A stretch of DNA of 64,000 bases from Methylocystis sp. (lineage in GTDB: Bacteria > Pseudomonadota > Alphaproteobacteria > Rhizobiales > Beijerinckiaceae): the NCBI GenBank assembly GCA_022843405.1, contig JALHNQ010000002.1, forward strand, positions 62,001-126,000, in the 5' to 3' direction. Numbering within the stretch: the stretch's first letter is position 1; each line of letters starts with the position of its first letter. The notes under the pieces are model-generated. The model made no database searches. It was not told the DNA's origin and saw only the letters and a program-made list of their open reading frames with translations. Position numbers and translations under genes: made by a program. This document shows, one piece after another, positions 18,223-26,037 of the stretch.

Positions 18223-19182
18223 ATGACGAACCTAACCGACCCGCTTTTCATGAACGAAGACGCCGCCCGCGCGCATTTCGAGAAAATCCGCTGGCCTGAC
18301 GGCAAGCCGGTCTGCCCGCATTGCGGGGTTGTCGATCAGGCGACGCGTCTTGAAGGTAAGTCGCATCGTCCTGGTCTTTTCGTTTGCCGCGCTTGCCGCG
18401 AGCATTTCACGGTGACGGTCGGAACCGTCATGGAGTCCTCGCACGTTCCACTTCACAAATGGGCGCTTGGTTTCCATCTGATGGCGTCCAGCAAAAAAGG
18501 CATTAGCGCTCACCAGTTGATGCGCAATCTCGGGCTCGGCTCCTACCGCACGGCATGGTTCATGGCGCATCGCATTCGCGAGGCGATGGCGGATCGTGAC
18601 CCGGAACCGCTCGGCGGCAAGGGCAAGACAGTTGAAGTCGATGAAACCTATATCGGCAAGCCGGACTCGACCTTCGTCAATGGCAAGGGATGGGTCGGAA
18701 AGCGCGGCACGGCGACGAAGCGCAAGGTTCTGACCATGGTCGAGCGCGGCGGCCGATCCGTTTCAATCAAAGTCGACGATCTCACGATCCCGACCATCAA
18801 GAAGATTTTGGGCGCGCATGTCGTGCTGGACTCGACGCTCAATACGGACGAAGCGCAGTTCTACAAGAAGCCCGGCAAGGCGTTCGCGGCGCATGAAGCC
18901 GTCAATCACGGCAGTGGCGAATATGCGCGCGGCGAGACAACGACAAACACCGTCGAGGGATTTTTCGGTATTTTCAAGCGTGGAATGCGTGGCGTCTATC
19001 ACCACTGCGGCGAACAGCACTTGCAGGCGTATCTGAATGAGTTCGATTTCAGATATTCGAACCGTGTCGGTCTCGGCGTTGATGACACGGAGCGCTCACG
19101 ACGCGCGATCAAGGGCGCGGAAGGCAAACGGTTGACGTATCAACAACCTCGTAAGGCGCGAGCGGGCCAAGCGTCAGCTTAA
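18223..19182 (+). CDS. IS1595-family (ISXO2-like) transposase
   Basis: This transposase (319 residues) moves the surrounding element by DDE-type DNA cleavage and strand transfer. An N-terminal zinc ribbon has the pairs CPHC and CRAC. The catalytic domain shows VEVDETYIGKP with the first acidic residues, LDSTLNTDEAQFY in the middle, and NTVEGFFGIFKRG with the late glutamate. The HHCGEQHLQAYLNEFDFRYSNR end is characteristic of the ISXO2-like group. The gene looks intact. A GGAG site lies about 9 nt before the ATG. A short frame that starts at the left target duplication ends with a TGA overlapping this ATG, so translation from the host operon could reach it. Confidence 0.94.
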   Translation: MTNLTDPLFMNEDAARAHFEKIRWPDGKPVCPHCGVVDQATRLEGKSHRPGLFVCRACREHFTVTVGTVMESSHVPLHKWALGFHLMASSKKGISAHQLMRNLGLGSYRTAWFMAHRIREAMADRDPEPLGGKGKTVEVDETYIGKPDSTFVNGKGWVGKRGTATKRKVLTMVERGGRSVSIKVDDLTIPTIKKILGAHVVLDSTLNTDEAQFYKKPGKAFAAHEAVNHGSGEYARGETTTNTVEGFFGIFKRGMRGVYHHCGEQHLQAYLNEFDFRYSNRVGLGVDDTERSRRAIKGAEGKRLTYQQPRKARAGQASA

Positions 19183-19361
19183 GAAGTTGCGCCGCCTTTT
19201 GGCTTGGATCGACGCGCTTTAGGCTGGCGAGTCGCCGTGGTGGACGCCACTGGCTCGTCGACCTTCTTCGGCTTCGGCGGGGTATTAAGCGCGCGTCGGA
19301 TCGCGTCGTCTCTACGTTGAGCAATTTCTATATCAGACATTGTTTCAGGGTTGCCCGCCAT
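19179..19361 (-). CDS. Small passenger protein of the insertion element (hypothetical)
   Basis: A 60-residue frame on the minus strand overlaps the transposase stop codon. The product includes DIEIAQRRDDAIRRAL followed by NTPPKPKK and a basic tail. RRDDALLRAL-NTPPKP-like small proteins are familiar in alphaproteobacteria, which is why I keep it. A second possible start (MSDIEI, 19340) would give 53 residues. There is no good ribosome site for either. Function unknown. Confidence 0.45.
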   Translation of the reverse strand: MAGNPETMSDIEIAQRRDDAIRRALNTPPKPKKVDEPVASTTATRQPKARRSKPKGGATS

Positions 19362-19410
19362 GACTCAAGCCCTTGATTTGGCGCCAAGTTTTACGACAAC
19401 AATACAATTC

Positions 19411-19473
19411 TTGCATTAGAATCAGCGTCTTGCTATATAAGAAGCACGCTGGCGGCGGCAGCCGCCGGCGTGC
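19411..19473 (+). promoter_or_regulatory. Possible promoter and strong hairpin inside the insertion element
   Basis: TTGCAT at 19411-19416 and TATATA at 19434-19439 are separated by 17 bases, a good fit to a vegetative promoter on the plus strand. About 5 bases downstream lies a hairpin with arms GCACGCTGGCGGC and GCCGCCGGCGTGC (19444-19473). No convincing plus-strand gene follows, so a small RNA or a transcription block is possible. The rest of the stretch 19362-19641 shows no gene. Confidence 0.4.
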
Positions 19474-19641
19474 AACAGCTATTGAGGTTGCATATCTGCA
19501 CCCTCCTATATTACCGCCGGGGCTTACCGTGACCACCCCGACGGGACTCTGTGTGGCCCGCGAGACCACGACGCTGACGCCCTCGTGGCGTCTGCCGACT
19601 GCACCTGATGTCACGGCCGGGTGCAGCCGGGATTCTTCTCT

Positions 19642-20172
19642 TCACGGCACTGTGAAGATTCCCTTGCGGCCTTCGGTAGTTGACACTTGTCCAGCTTTGG
19701 CAAGACGATAAAGCTTGTTGCCAATCAATGTGCGCTGGCCGATCTCTCCAGTCTTGCGGTAAAGGTCAATGAGGATGTCATCCAGCGATGCCGCCCCGCC
19801 ACGATCAGCGATGATCTGCACCAGAACGTCGGCCTGACCCTTCTTTGACCTACTGCTCAACTGCTCCAGCAATTCTGACGGCAAATCAGAAAAATCGTCG
19901 GCGTGTTTTTGAGATGGAATGCCGGCGGCAACTGCTTTAGGACGCGCAATTTGCTCGCCGGCAGGAGTGGCGATTATCTCGACGCCCGATTGGCCAGATG
20001 TTTTCTTCTGGGTTTCCAGGTATTCAAATAAGTCTTTATGATCCGCCAACAGACGCTGATACATTTTAACCTGATCCGGACGGTAGCGCGGATTCGTGGG
20101 CGGGAAGCGATCAAGCTGGCTCTGATAATAGTCGACCTGGCCCTTGACAAGATCAATGAATTTCTCTAGCAT
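19642..20172 (-). CDS. Passenger protein of the insertion element, winged-helix-like C-terminus
   Basis: I do not recognise this protein (176 residues). The N-terminal half is helical with many charged residues (FIDLVKGQVDYYQSQLDRF). The C-terminal third, ASLDDILIDLYRKTGEIGQR followed by LYRLAKAGQVSTTEGRKG, has the pattern of a winged-helix domain with a small beta wing, so DNA binding is possible. It lies wholly inside the element and points toward the transposase gene. Its role could be regulation of transposition or a cargo function; neither can be decided here. The region right of it (20173-20450) carries no gene. Confidence 0.65.
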   Translation of the reverse strand: MLEKFIDLVKGQVDYYQSQLDRFPPTNPRYRPDQVKMYQRLLADHKDLFEYLETQKKTSGQSGVEIIATPAGEQIARPKAVAAGIPSQKHADDFSDLPSELLEQLSSRSKKGQADVLVQIIADRGGAASLDDILIDLYRKTGEIGQRTLIGNKLYRLAKAGQVSTTEGRKGIFTVP

Positions 20173-20450
20173 TCCCTAGCCTTTCATAGGCAAGCGGGCG
20201 GCGTTCGCGCTCATTGGCCCGTTTCGAGATTGGAGCAAATGGAGCTGAGTTCCTGTCCGGGGCCAGCTCCATTTGTGTTTCTGACGTTCTTATACTTCCG
20301 AGTCGAACTTGGCGCAAGTCCCATCGCATCACTTTTCACATCGTTGCCAATTTTTTTAGTCTCAACCATCAATCAAACATCGCTCGCCCATCCAATATTC
20401 GTGCATGACGCGCGCCGGCGACCACATATTATGCCAAGTGCATAATTGGG

Positions 20451-20458
20451 AATGAGTA
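20451..20458. repeat. Target site duplication, right copy (AATGAGTA)
   Basis: This is the right copy of the eight-base duplication that flanks the insertion element. Its ATG (20452-20454) is the start codon of the restriction endonuclease gene. Confidence 0.85.
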
Positions 20459-21291
20459 AGGCTCCGACATCAGGTCACAAAGCGCTCATCGAGAAGTTGC
20501 GGAAAGATTTCGCCGATCTCGCCAGTCAAGCGCGTAGCACGGAGCTTACCCAGCACGGGCAACGGAAGTTTAACGAGGAGATTAAGAAGGCTGCGGAAGA
20601 ACTGAACGTGTTGCTCTGCGAGCTTGATCCCATCAAGCGACCAATTGCGATCTTCGATCCAGGCAACCCACGCACTATCGGTTTTTTCATCGCGCTCGCC
20701 TTGACCGCACAACCTCGTCAGCCTTTAGCGGACTTGAAGGAATTTTACGGGTCGGGGGTTTATGCGATCTACTACCGCGGCAATTTCAACCTTTACGCTC
20801 CGTTGCGCGGCGCGGAGACCCCCATTTACGTCGGACAAGCGAGGACTGGAAATGAGCACGCTCAGACTCCGGTGGAACAAGGGATCAGGCTCCTCGCGCG
20901 GCTCAACGAGCACCGAAAGAATATACTGCGCGCCTCGGCTACTTTGGACATCAACGACTTTGACTACCGAGCGCTAGTCGTTCAGACCGGATGGGAAACA
21001 GGCGCAGAAGACTATCTCATACGTCTTTTCAAGCCGATCTGGAACAGCGAAACCAAACTCGTCTATGGCCTTGGGAAGCACGGCGACAGCGCAGAAACTC
21101 GACGCAATAAGCGCTCTCCTTGGGATACGTTGCACTCCGGCCGCGAATGGGCAGGCGCGGATGCGATCGTTGACGCGAAATCATTGCAAACGATTGCTGC
21201 CGAACTAACCGAACACTTCGCGAAAGTGCCGCCATACCGAACTGTTAACGATGTGCTTGCTGGATTTATACAAGCCCTCAGACAAATATAG
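20452..21291 (+). CDS. Eco29kI-family restriction endonuclease (GIY-YIG nuclease)
   Basis: The product (279 residues) belongs to the Eco29kI/NgoMIII type of GIY-YIG restriction enzymes. The core motifs are GVYAIYY at residues 102-108 and PIYVGQA at 124-130. They are followed by the HRKNI helix, the glutamate-bearing TGAEDYLIRLFKPIWN and the family signature RSPWDTLHSGREWA. Known members cut CCGCGG; this specificity is only inferred here. The ATG at 20452 lies in the right target duplication, so the native first codons ATGAGTAAGGC are intact. The gene originally followed the methyltransferase stop as TAATG. It has now lost the upstream ribosome site and coupling, since the preceding bases come from the insertion element. 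It could be silent, weakly expressed, or driven from the element. Confidence 0.9.
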   Translation: MSKAPTSGHKALIEKLRKDFADLASQARSTELTQHGQRKFNEEIKKAAEELNVLLCELDPIKRPIAIFDPGNPRTIGFFIALALTAQPRQPLADLKEFYGSGVYAIYYRGNFNLYAPLRGAETPIYVGQARTGNEHAQTPVEQGIRLLARLNEHRKNILRASATLDINDFDYRALVVQTGWETGAEDYLIRLFKPIWNSETKLVYGLGKHGDSAETRRNKRSPWDTLHSGREWAGADAIVDAKSLQTIAAELTEHFAKVPPYRTVNDVLAGFIQALRQI

Positions 21292-21382
21292 AAATTCGCA
21301 AAAAAAGATCCTTCGCCATCTTCTCCGGCGCGCATTATGTTGCGAGCCGCAGGCTTGTGATCCGAGAGTCTTCAGGCACCGC

Positions 21383-22387
21383 CTACTGCAAGCCCACCGG
21401 ATCGATGACGCCGCGCGGGCAGCCGGGGTCCGTCGCCGGCGCGGCGGCGATGAGGTCGGCGAGTTTGCTGTCGGGTTTAACGTCGCCGGTCAATCCGATA
21501 GTCATCTCGACAATGAGATTGCGTCCGTCGTCTCTCTTGCAGGCGACGCGCACGCGATCCGCGGCGCCGTCGCCGAAGGTCGCGTTGAAGGCCGCCTTGA
21601 GTTGGTCGCGCGTGATCTCCTCGCCGATATGCGCCGCGAAAAGCTCCCGAACCTTGGAGCTATTCAGCTGCGACATCAGCGCGAGCGAGCGCGAGAAATA
21701 GTCGTCCGCGACGCCGCCCGGAAAGCAGGTGCCATGTTTGATCCACTCGTGCCGTTCGAGCAGCGACATCGTTCCCGGCATGACTTCCGACAGCGCATGC
21801 CTTGTCGCGTCGGAGAGTTCAGGCTCGGGCAGGGCGTTCCATCTGTCGTCCTTATCGGCCGCGATAATGTGGCGATCGACCTTGCAATATTGCTTTTTCG
21901 GCCATAGCCCGTGCAGCGTGAAATGGTTCGCGTCGAACCTGTCGGGCCGCTGCGTTTCGCATTCCGTCTTGTCGGGCTTGCCTTCGCAGAAGGCCGGCTG
22001 CCAGCTCACGGCAAGAATATAGTCGGGCTTCTGCGCCGCCTGCCCGCCGTCCTTCCCTTGCTGTCCGCCAGGATCGGTCGGATCCAGCCCGCCTTCATCA
22101 AGCGTCGCCTCGCCGCATCCGACCGCCACCCATCGGCGTCCTGGATTGGCGTCTGGCACGTCGATCAGATAATGCGTCGCGTCCGGCTTGTTCTTGGCGA
22201 AGATGCTGTAGTGCTGACCCGGCTCGACGACGACATTGCCAGGATTGGCGCCGCTTCTGATCGACTGAAGCGCGGGACAATTCTGACGGACGACGAAGCT
22301 TCCGGACGCGGGCGTCTCGGCGCCGGCGCTAGGAGCGAGAAGCAGCAGGGACGAGCATAGCAAATAGCGAAGAGCAACTGCGCGCAA
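21383..22387 (-). CDS. Secreted ribonuclease T2 family protein
   Basis: RNase T2 enzymes are acid-type, periplasmic or extracellular RNA-cleaving proteins. Both catalytic segments are visible: HFTLHGLWPKKQYC (CAS-1) and RHEWIKHGTCF (CAS-2), each with the essential histidine. In between lie paired cysteines that form the usual disulfides. A signal peptide (RYLLCSSLLLLAPSAGAE) is near the start, followed by a domain of about 90 residues before the nuclease core. The start is uncertain. I favour a TTG at 22387 with a GGAG site 8 nt upstream, giving 334 residues. The frame is open to 22495 with an ATG at 22471, but that would place an odd basic extension before the signal peptide. Confidence 0.88.
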   Translation of the reverse strand: MRAVALRYLLCSSLLLLAPSAGAETPASGSFVVRQNCPALQSIRSGANPGNVVVEPGQHYSIFAKNKPDATHYLIDVPDANPGRRWVAVGCGEATLDEGGLDPTDPGGQQGKDGGQAAQKPDYILAVSWQPAFCEGKPDKTECETQRPDRFDANHFTLHGLWPKKQYCKVDRHIIAADKDDRWNALPEPELSDATRHALSEVMPGTMSLLERHEWIKHGTCFPGGVADDYFSRSLALMSQLNSSKVRELFAAHIGEEITRDQLKAAFNATFGDGAADRVRVACKRDDGRNLIVEMTIGLTGDVKPDSKLADLIAAAPATDPGCPRGVIDPVGLQ

Positions 22388-22502
22388 GCGGATAACTCCA
22401 AACTTTAAACCGCGAGGGATGGTAATGGCGGCGGCGCCCGCGAGCAAGCATCGCCCCGCTTCTGAAGGCATGAAGCGGGCGCCGAGGCGCAACATCTCAG
22501 CC

Positions 22503-22615
22503 CGTCATGGCCGGGCTTTTCCCGGCCATCCACGTCGAGAGGCGGCGCAACGCTGCGCGATTTGTGGCGCGGCGCCGCGTGGGCGCCCGGCACAAGGCCG
22601 GGCATGGCGCGGACA
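22503..22615 (+). repeat. Dispersed palindromic repeat, family D
   Basis: The element starts CGTCATGGCCGGGC. It contains a perfect palindrome, ATGGCCGGG and CCCGGCCAT (22507-22529), and later reads CCCGGCACAAGGCCGGGC. Repeats with this look are common in rhizobial genomes. It fills most of the 303-bp gap between the RNase T2 gene and the pseudouridine synthase gene (22388-22690). I see no gene in the gap. Confidence 0.65.
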
Positions 22616-22690
22616 GGGTGCGCGTCGCTTATTGCGCCGGCAAGTTCGCCAAGCATCGTATGAGTCGCGCCAGGCTTTTGGCGCAGGCCT

Positions 22691-23713
22691 TCAAACTTCC
22701 GCGAGCGCGTCCCGCAACTGCGCCAAATCCTCCGGCAATTCGCTTTCGAACAGCATTTCTTCGCCCGTGATCGGATGTTCGAAGCCGAGCGTCGCGGCGT
22801 GCAGCGCCTGACGACGCAAGCTCTCCACAAACTCTCGCGCATGTTCCGAAAGCTTGGCGACCTTGGTCTTGAAGCCCGCGCCGTAAGTTCTGTCGCCGAT
22901 CAGCGGATGGCCGATATGGGCCATATGCACGCGGATCTGATGCGTGCGGCCGGTCTCCAGCTGGCAACGCAGCAGCGAGGCGACGCCGCAGTCCTCGGCC
23001 TTCTCCCAATGGGTGATCGCCTCGCGGCCGCGCGCTTCCGAGACCACCGCCATTTTCTCGCGCTGCGTCGAGTGACGGCCGAGCGGCGTTTGAATCGTTC
23101 CATGCGCGCGGTCGGGAACGCCCCAGACGAAGGCGAGATATTCGCGCGTCAAGGACAGCGTGCGGCCGTGATCGGCGAAGAGCCGCGACAATCCGTGATG
23201 CGCGGCGTCGGTCTTGGCGACGACCAGCAGCCCGCTCGTATCCTTGTCGATGCGATGCACGATGCCGGGCTTTTTCAACCCGCCGACGCCGGAAAGACTG
23301 TCGCCGCAATGGGCGATCAGCGCATTGACCAGCGTGCCGCTCTCATGCGCGCTCGCCGGATGCACGACGAGCCCGGCCGGCTTGTCGATGACGAGCAGAT
23401 GCGAATCCTCATAGACGATGTTGAGCGCGATATTTTCGCCCTTAGGCTCTGCCGGCGCCGGCTCCGGCACGACAAGCGTGACTTTGTCGCCCGGCGCGAT
23501 TTTCTTCGCCGGATCGCGCGCCGCAATATCGGCGATCGTCGCGCGGCCTTCCTCGATCAGCGCCTTGATACGGCTGCGCGAGAGATGCGCTGCGACGATT
23601 TCCGGCTGCTCGGTAAGAAAGCGGTCGAGCCGGACGCCGGCATGCTGCGGCGCCGCGAGAAACTCGAAGCCTGCGGCGGTTGCGTCAATTTGATGCGGAG
23701 CCATGACCGTCAT
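22691..23713 (-). CDS. rluD: RluA/RluD-family 23S rRNA pseudouridine synthase
   Basis: This enzyme (340 residues) converts specific uridines of 23S ribosomal RNA to pseudouridine. An N-terminal S4 RNA-binding domain (about residues 22-85, with GVRLDRFLTEQ) precedes the catalytic domain. The catalytic aspartate is D156 in IVHRIDKDTSGLLVVAK. The motifs EYLAFVWG and TGRTHQIRVHMAHIGHPL complete the family pattern. RluD (positions 1911, 1915 and 1917 in E. coli numbering) is the likeliest member because of the S4 domain, but RluC-like use cannot be excluded. It is divergent from the flavoprotein gene at 23817. Confidence 0.92.
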   Translation of the reverse strand: MTVMAPHQIDATAAGFEFLAAPQHAGVRLDRFLTEQPEIVAAHLSRSRIKALIEEGRATIADIAARDPAKKIAPGDKVTLVVPEPAPAEPKGENIALNIVYEDSHLLVIDKPAGLVVHPASAHESGTLVNALIAHCGDSLSGVGGLKKPGIVHRIDKDTSGLLVVAKTDAAHHGLSRLFADHGRTLSLTREYLAFVWGVPDRAHGTIQTPLGRHSTQREKMAVVSEARGREAITHWEKAEDCGVASLLRCQLETGRTHQIRVHMAHIGHPLIGDRTYGAGFKTKVAKLSEHAREFVESLRRQALHAATLGFEHPITGEEMLFESELPEDLAQLRDALAEV

Positions 23714-23816
23714 TCAGCTTTTTTCCGCGCGCCGGCGCGCGCATGGTATTGAAAGCCGGAAACGCAGGCGTGGCGCGAGCGGAGGCGCGAACCGCCGTCA
23801 TTCTGCCGATTGAATA

Positions 23817-25163
23817 ATGCCGCCCAGGGGAGGCCCTTCCATTAGCGACGCCGAGGCTCCGTTCTGCGCCGTCATCGGCGCGGGCCCCGCCGGACTTTTC
23901 GCCGCCGACGCTCTTGCGCGCGCCGGAGCGCATGTCGTCATCTATGAGCACAAAGCGAGCCCGGCGCGCAAATTTCTGATGGCGGGGCGGGGCGGCCTCA
24001 ACATCACCCATAGCGAAAGCCTGGACCGCTTCATCTTGCGCTACGGCGCCGGCGCCGCGCGGCTCGCGCCCTTCGTCCGCGCCTGGCCGCCGCAAGCGCT
24101 GCGCGACTTCTGCGCCGAGCTTGGCGAAACGACTTTCGTCGGCTCGAGCGGCCGGGTTTTTCCGGCGAGCTTCAAGGCGACGCCGCTGTTGCGCGCCTGG
24201 CTCGCTCGCCTGTCGCGGTTTGGAGTCGTTATCGCAACCCGGCACGCTTTTATGGGCTTCGCCGAATCCGGGGCTCTGCGTCTCATCGGTCCCGAGGGCG
24301 AATTCACCCGCAAATTCGACGCGCTGGTGCTGGCGCTCGGCGGCGCCTCCTGGCCGCGGCTCGGCTCCGACGGCGCCTGGGCGGCGCGGCTCGGCGCGCA
24401 AGGCGTTCGGGTCACGCCGCTCGCCGCCGCCAACAGCGGCGCTTTGATCGAATGGAGCGCGATCTTTCGCAGCGATTTCGAGGGCCAACCGATCAAGACG
24501 GTTTTACTGCGCCATGGCGCATCCGTCGCGCGCGGCGACGTCGTGGTGACGCGCGGCGGACTCGAGGGCGGGGCGGTTTACGCGCTCTCCTCGCAGTTGC
24601 GCGCCGCGACGCAAAAACACGGCGAGACGACGCTGTCGATCGATCTGCGTCCCGATACGACGCTGGAGTGTCTGGCGCGCAAACTCTCGCGCCGTCTGCC
24701 GAAACAGTCGCATGCGAATTTTCTGCGCAAGGCGGGGTTCTCGAAAGTCGAGATCGGCCTCATGCGCGAGTCGCGCACGGGCGGGTTGCCGCGCGACGCC
24801 GAAACGCTGGCCGCTCTCATCAAGAGCGCGCCGCTGACCGTCACGGGCGTCGCCGGTCTTGAGCGCGCCATTTCGACCGCCGGCGGAGTTTCCTTCGACG
24901 AACTCGACGACGATCTGATGCTCAAGAAGCTGCCGGGCGTTTTCGTCGCCGGCGAGATGCTCGACTATGACGCGCCGACGGGCGGCTATCTTTTGCAGGC
25001 GGCCTTCGCCACCGGACTGGCCGCCGGGCGCGGCGCGGCCCGCTATCTCGGACTTTCGCCCGATCAGCCGGTCACGCCGCCCGAGCCGGATCTGGCCGTC
25101 GCGTCGCCGCTCCAGGATCCTGACGGGCGTTCGCCGGAAACATCGGACAAATACAGCGCATAG
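23817..25163 (+). CDS. HI0933/YhiN-family flavoprotein (TIGR03862 type)
   Basis: This is a predicted FAD-dependent oxidoreductase of the HI0933 family (448 residues). The FAD-binding loop GAGPAGLFAADALARAG is near residue 20. It is followed by the family signature RKFLMAGRGGLNITHSE and, at the C-terminus, GVFVAGEMLDYDAPTGGY. The reaction of this family is not well established. It starts with ATG at 23817, divergent from rluD. The following creatininase gene is on the same strand 55 nt later. Confidence 0.87.
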   Translation: MPPRGGPSISDAEAPFCAVIGAGPAGLFAADALARAGAHVVIYEHKASPARKFLMAGRGGLNITHSESLDRFILRYGAGAARLAPFVRAWPPQALRDFCAELGETTFVGSSGRVFPASFKATPLLRAWLARLSRFGVVIATRHAFMGFAESGALRLIGPEGEFTRKFDALVLALGGASWPRLGSDGAWAARLGAQGVRVTPLAAANSGALIEWSAIFRSDFEGQPIKTVLLRHGASVARGDVVVTRGGLEGGAVYALSSQLRAATQKHGETTLSIDLRPDTTLECLARKLSRRLPKQSHANFLRKAGFSKVEIGLMRESRTGGLPRDAETLAALIKSAPLTVTGVAGLERAISTAGGVSFDELDDDLMLKKLPGVFVAGEMLDYDAPTGGYLLQAAFATGLAAGRGAARYLGLSPDQPVTPPEPDLAVASPLQDPDGRSPETSDKYSA

Positions 25164-25218
25164 GTCAGATGCCGCCGCCGGCCGGCGCGGCGCATTTCCC
25201 TTTAGGGCCAAGGCGCAT

Positions 25219-26034
25219 ATGCTCGCCGACATGCTGCCTTCGCGCTTCTGGACACAACTCTCGCTGCGGGACATGCGCGCGCATGACATGTCGCGCGTCA
25301 TCGCGATTCTGCCGATCGCGGCGGTGGAGCAGCACGGGCCGCATCTGCCGCTCGGGGTCGACGCGATGATCATGGAAGGCTGCATCGAGCGCGTCGCGGC
25401 GCGCCTGCCGGACGACTTGGACGTCGTCTTTCTGCCGATCCAGAGCGTCGGCGTTTCCACCGAACATCGCGACTTTCCAGGCACGCTGACTCTGACCAAC
25501 GAGACGGCGTCGCGTCTTCTCTGTGAGATCGCGGAAGGCGTCCTGCGCGCGGGCGTGACGAAGCTGGCGCTGCTCAATTCGCATGGCGGCAATTCGGCGC
25601 TCGTGTCGCAGACAGCGCTCGAACTGCGCGCCCGTTTCGGGGCGCTGGCGGTCGTCGCCTCCTGGGCGCGCTTTGGCTATCCCGACGGCTTGTTCTCGGA
25701 GTTAGAACTGCGCCATGGCGTCCATGGCGGCGAGATCGAAACGTCCCTGATGCTCGCCTTCCGGCCGGAGCTCGTCGATATGGCGCGGGCGAAAAACTTC
25801 CCGCCTGCGACGCTCGACTTCGAGCGCGATTTCGCCTGGCTGCGCGCCGATCGCCCCGCCGGCTTCGGCTGGATGGCGCAGGACCTTTCGCCCGCCGGCG
25901 CAATGGGCGACGCTTCCAAAGCCAGCGCGGCGAACGGCGAAGCTGTGGCGGATTACTGGGCGACGGCCTTTATCGAACTGCTGCGCGACATCGAGGCCTT
26001 CGATCTCACACGGCTCAAGAGCCTGGATGATTGA
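25219..26034 (+). CDS. Creatininase-family amidohydrolase
   Basis: The product (271 residues) belongs to the creatininase superfamily of metal-dependent hydrolases. Metal and active-site motifs are visible: AAVEQHGPHLPLGVD, STEHRDFPGTLTL, LLNSHGGN and HGVHGGEIETS. Members act on creatinine, formamide intermediates of riboflavin/F420 metabolism, or a mycofactocin precursor. No neighbouring gene identifies the substrate, so a narrower name is not justified. The ATG at 25219 gives a normal family length. The frame is open upstream into the flavoprotein gene, but that part is arginine- and serine-rich and not protein-like. Confidence 0.87.
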   Translation: MLADMLPSRFWTQLSLRDMRAHDMSRVIAILPIAAVEQHGPHLPLGVDAMIMEGCIERVAARLPDDLDVVFLPIQSVGVSTEHRDFPGTLTLTNETASRLLCEIAEGVLRAGVTKLALLNSHGGNSALVSQTALELRARFGALAVVASWARFGYPDGLFSELELRHGVHGGEIETSLMLAFRPELVDMARAKNFPPATLDFERDFAWLRADRPAGFGWMAQDLSPAGAMGDASKASAANGEAVADYWATAFIELLRDIEAFDLTRLKSLDD

Positions 26035-26037
26035 GAA

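Larger units (their letters stand above)
18159..20450 (+). mobile_element. IS1595-family insertion element with passenger genes (about 2.3 kb)
   Basis: The element is bounded by the 8-bp direct repeats AATGAGTA. Its ends are imperfect inverted repeats: the left end reads GGGTCTTATGCACTT and the right end, read inward, CCCAATTATGCACTT; both share TTATGCACTT and a CATAA that follows. It holds a transposase gene (18223-19182), a small minus-strand frame (19179-19361) and a 176-residue minus-strand gene (19642-20172). Passenger genes are known in IS1595 elements. It sits exactly between the methyltransferase and endonuclease genes of a restriction system. The sharp, undamaged ends and the exact duplication suggest a fairly recent insertion. 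Confidence 0.85.

Noticed and set aside
19373-19711. 112-residue plus-strand frame in the insertion element downstream of the possible promoter
   Set aside because: It starts before the promoter, runs through the hairpin and overlaps the end of the minus-strand passenger gene; no family-like features.
22775-23752. 325-residue plus-strand open frame opposite the pseudouridine synthase gene
   Set aside because: Antisense shadow; the minus-strand frame has a complete enzyme motif set.
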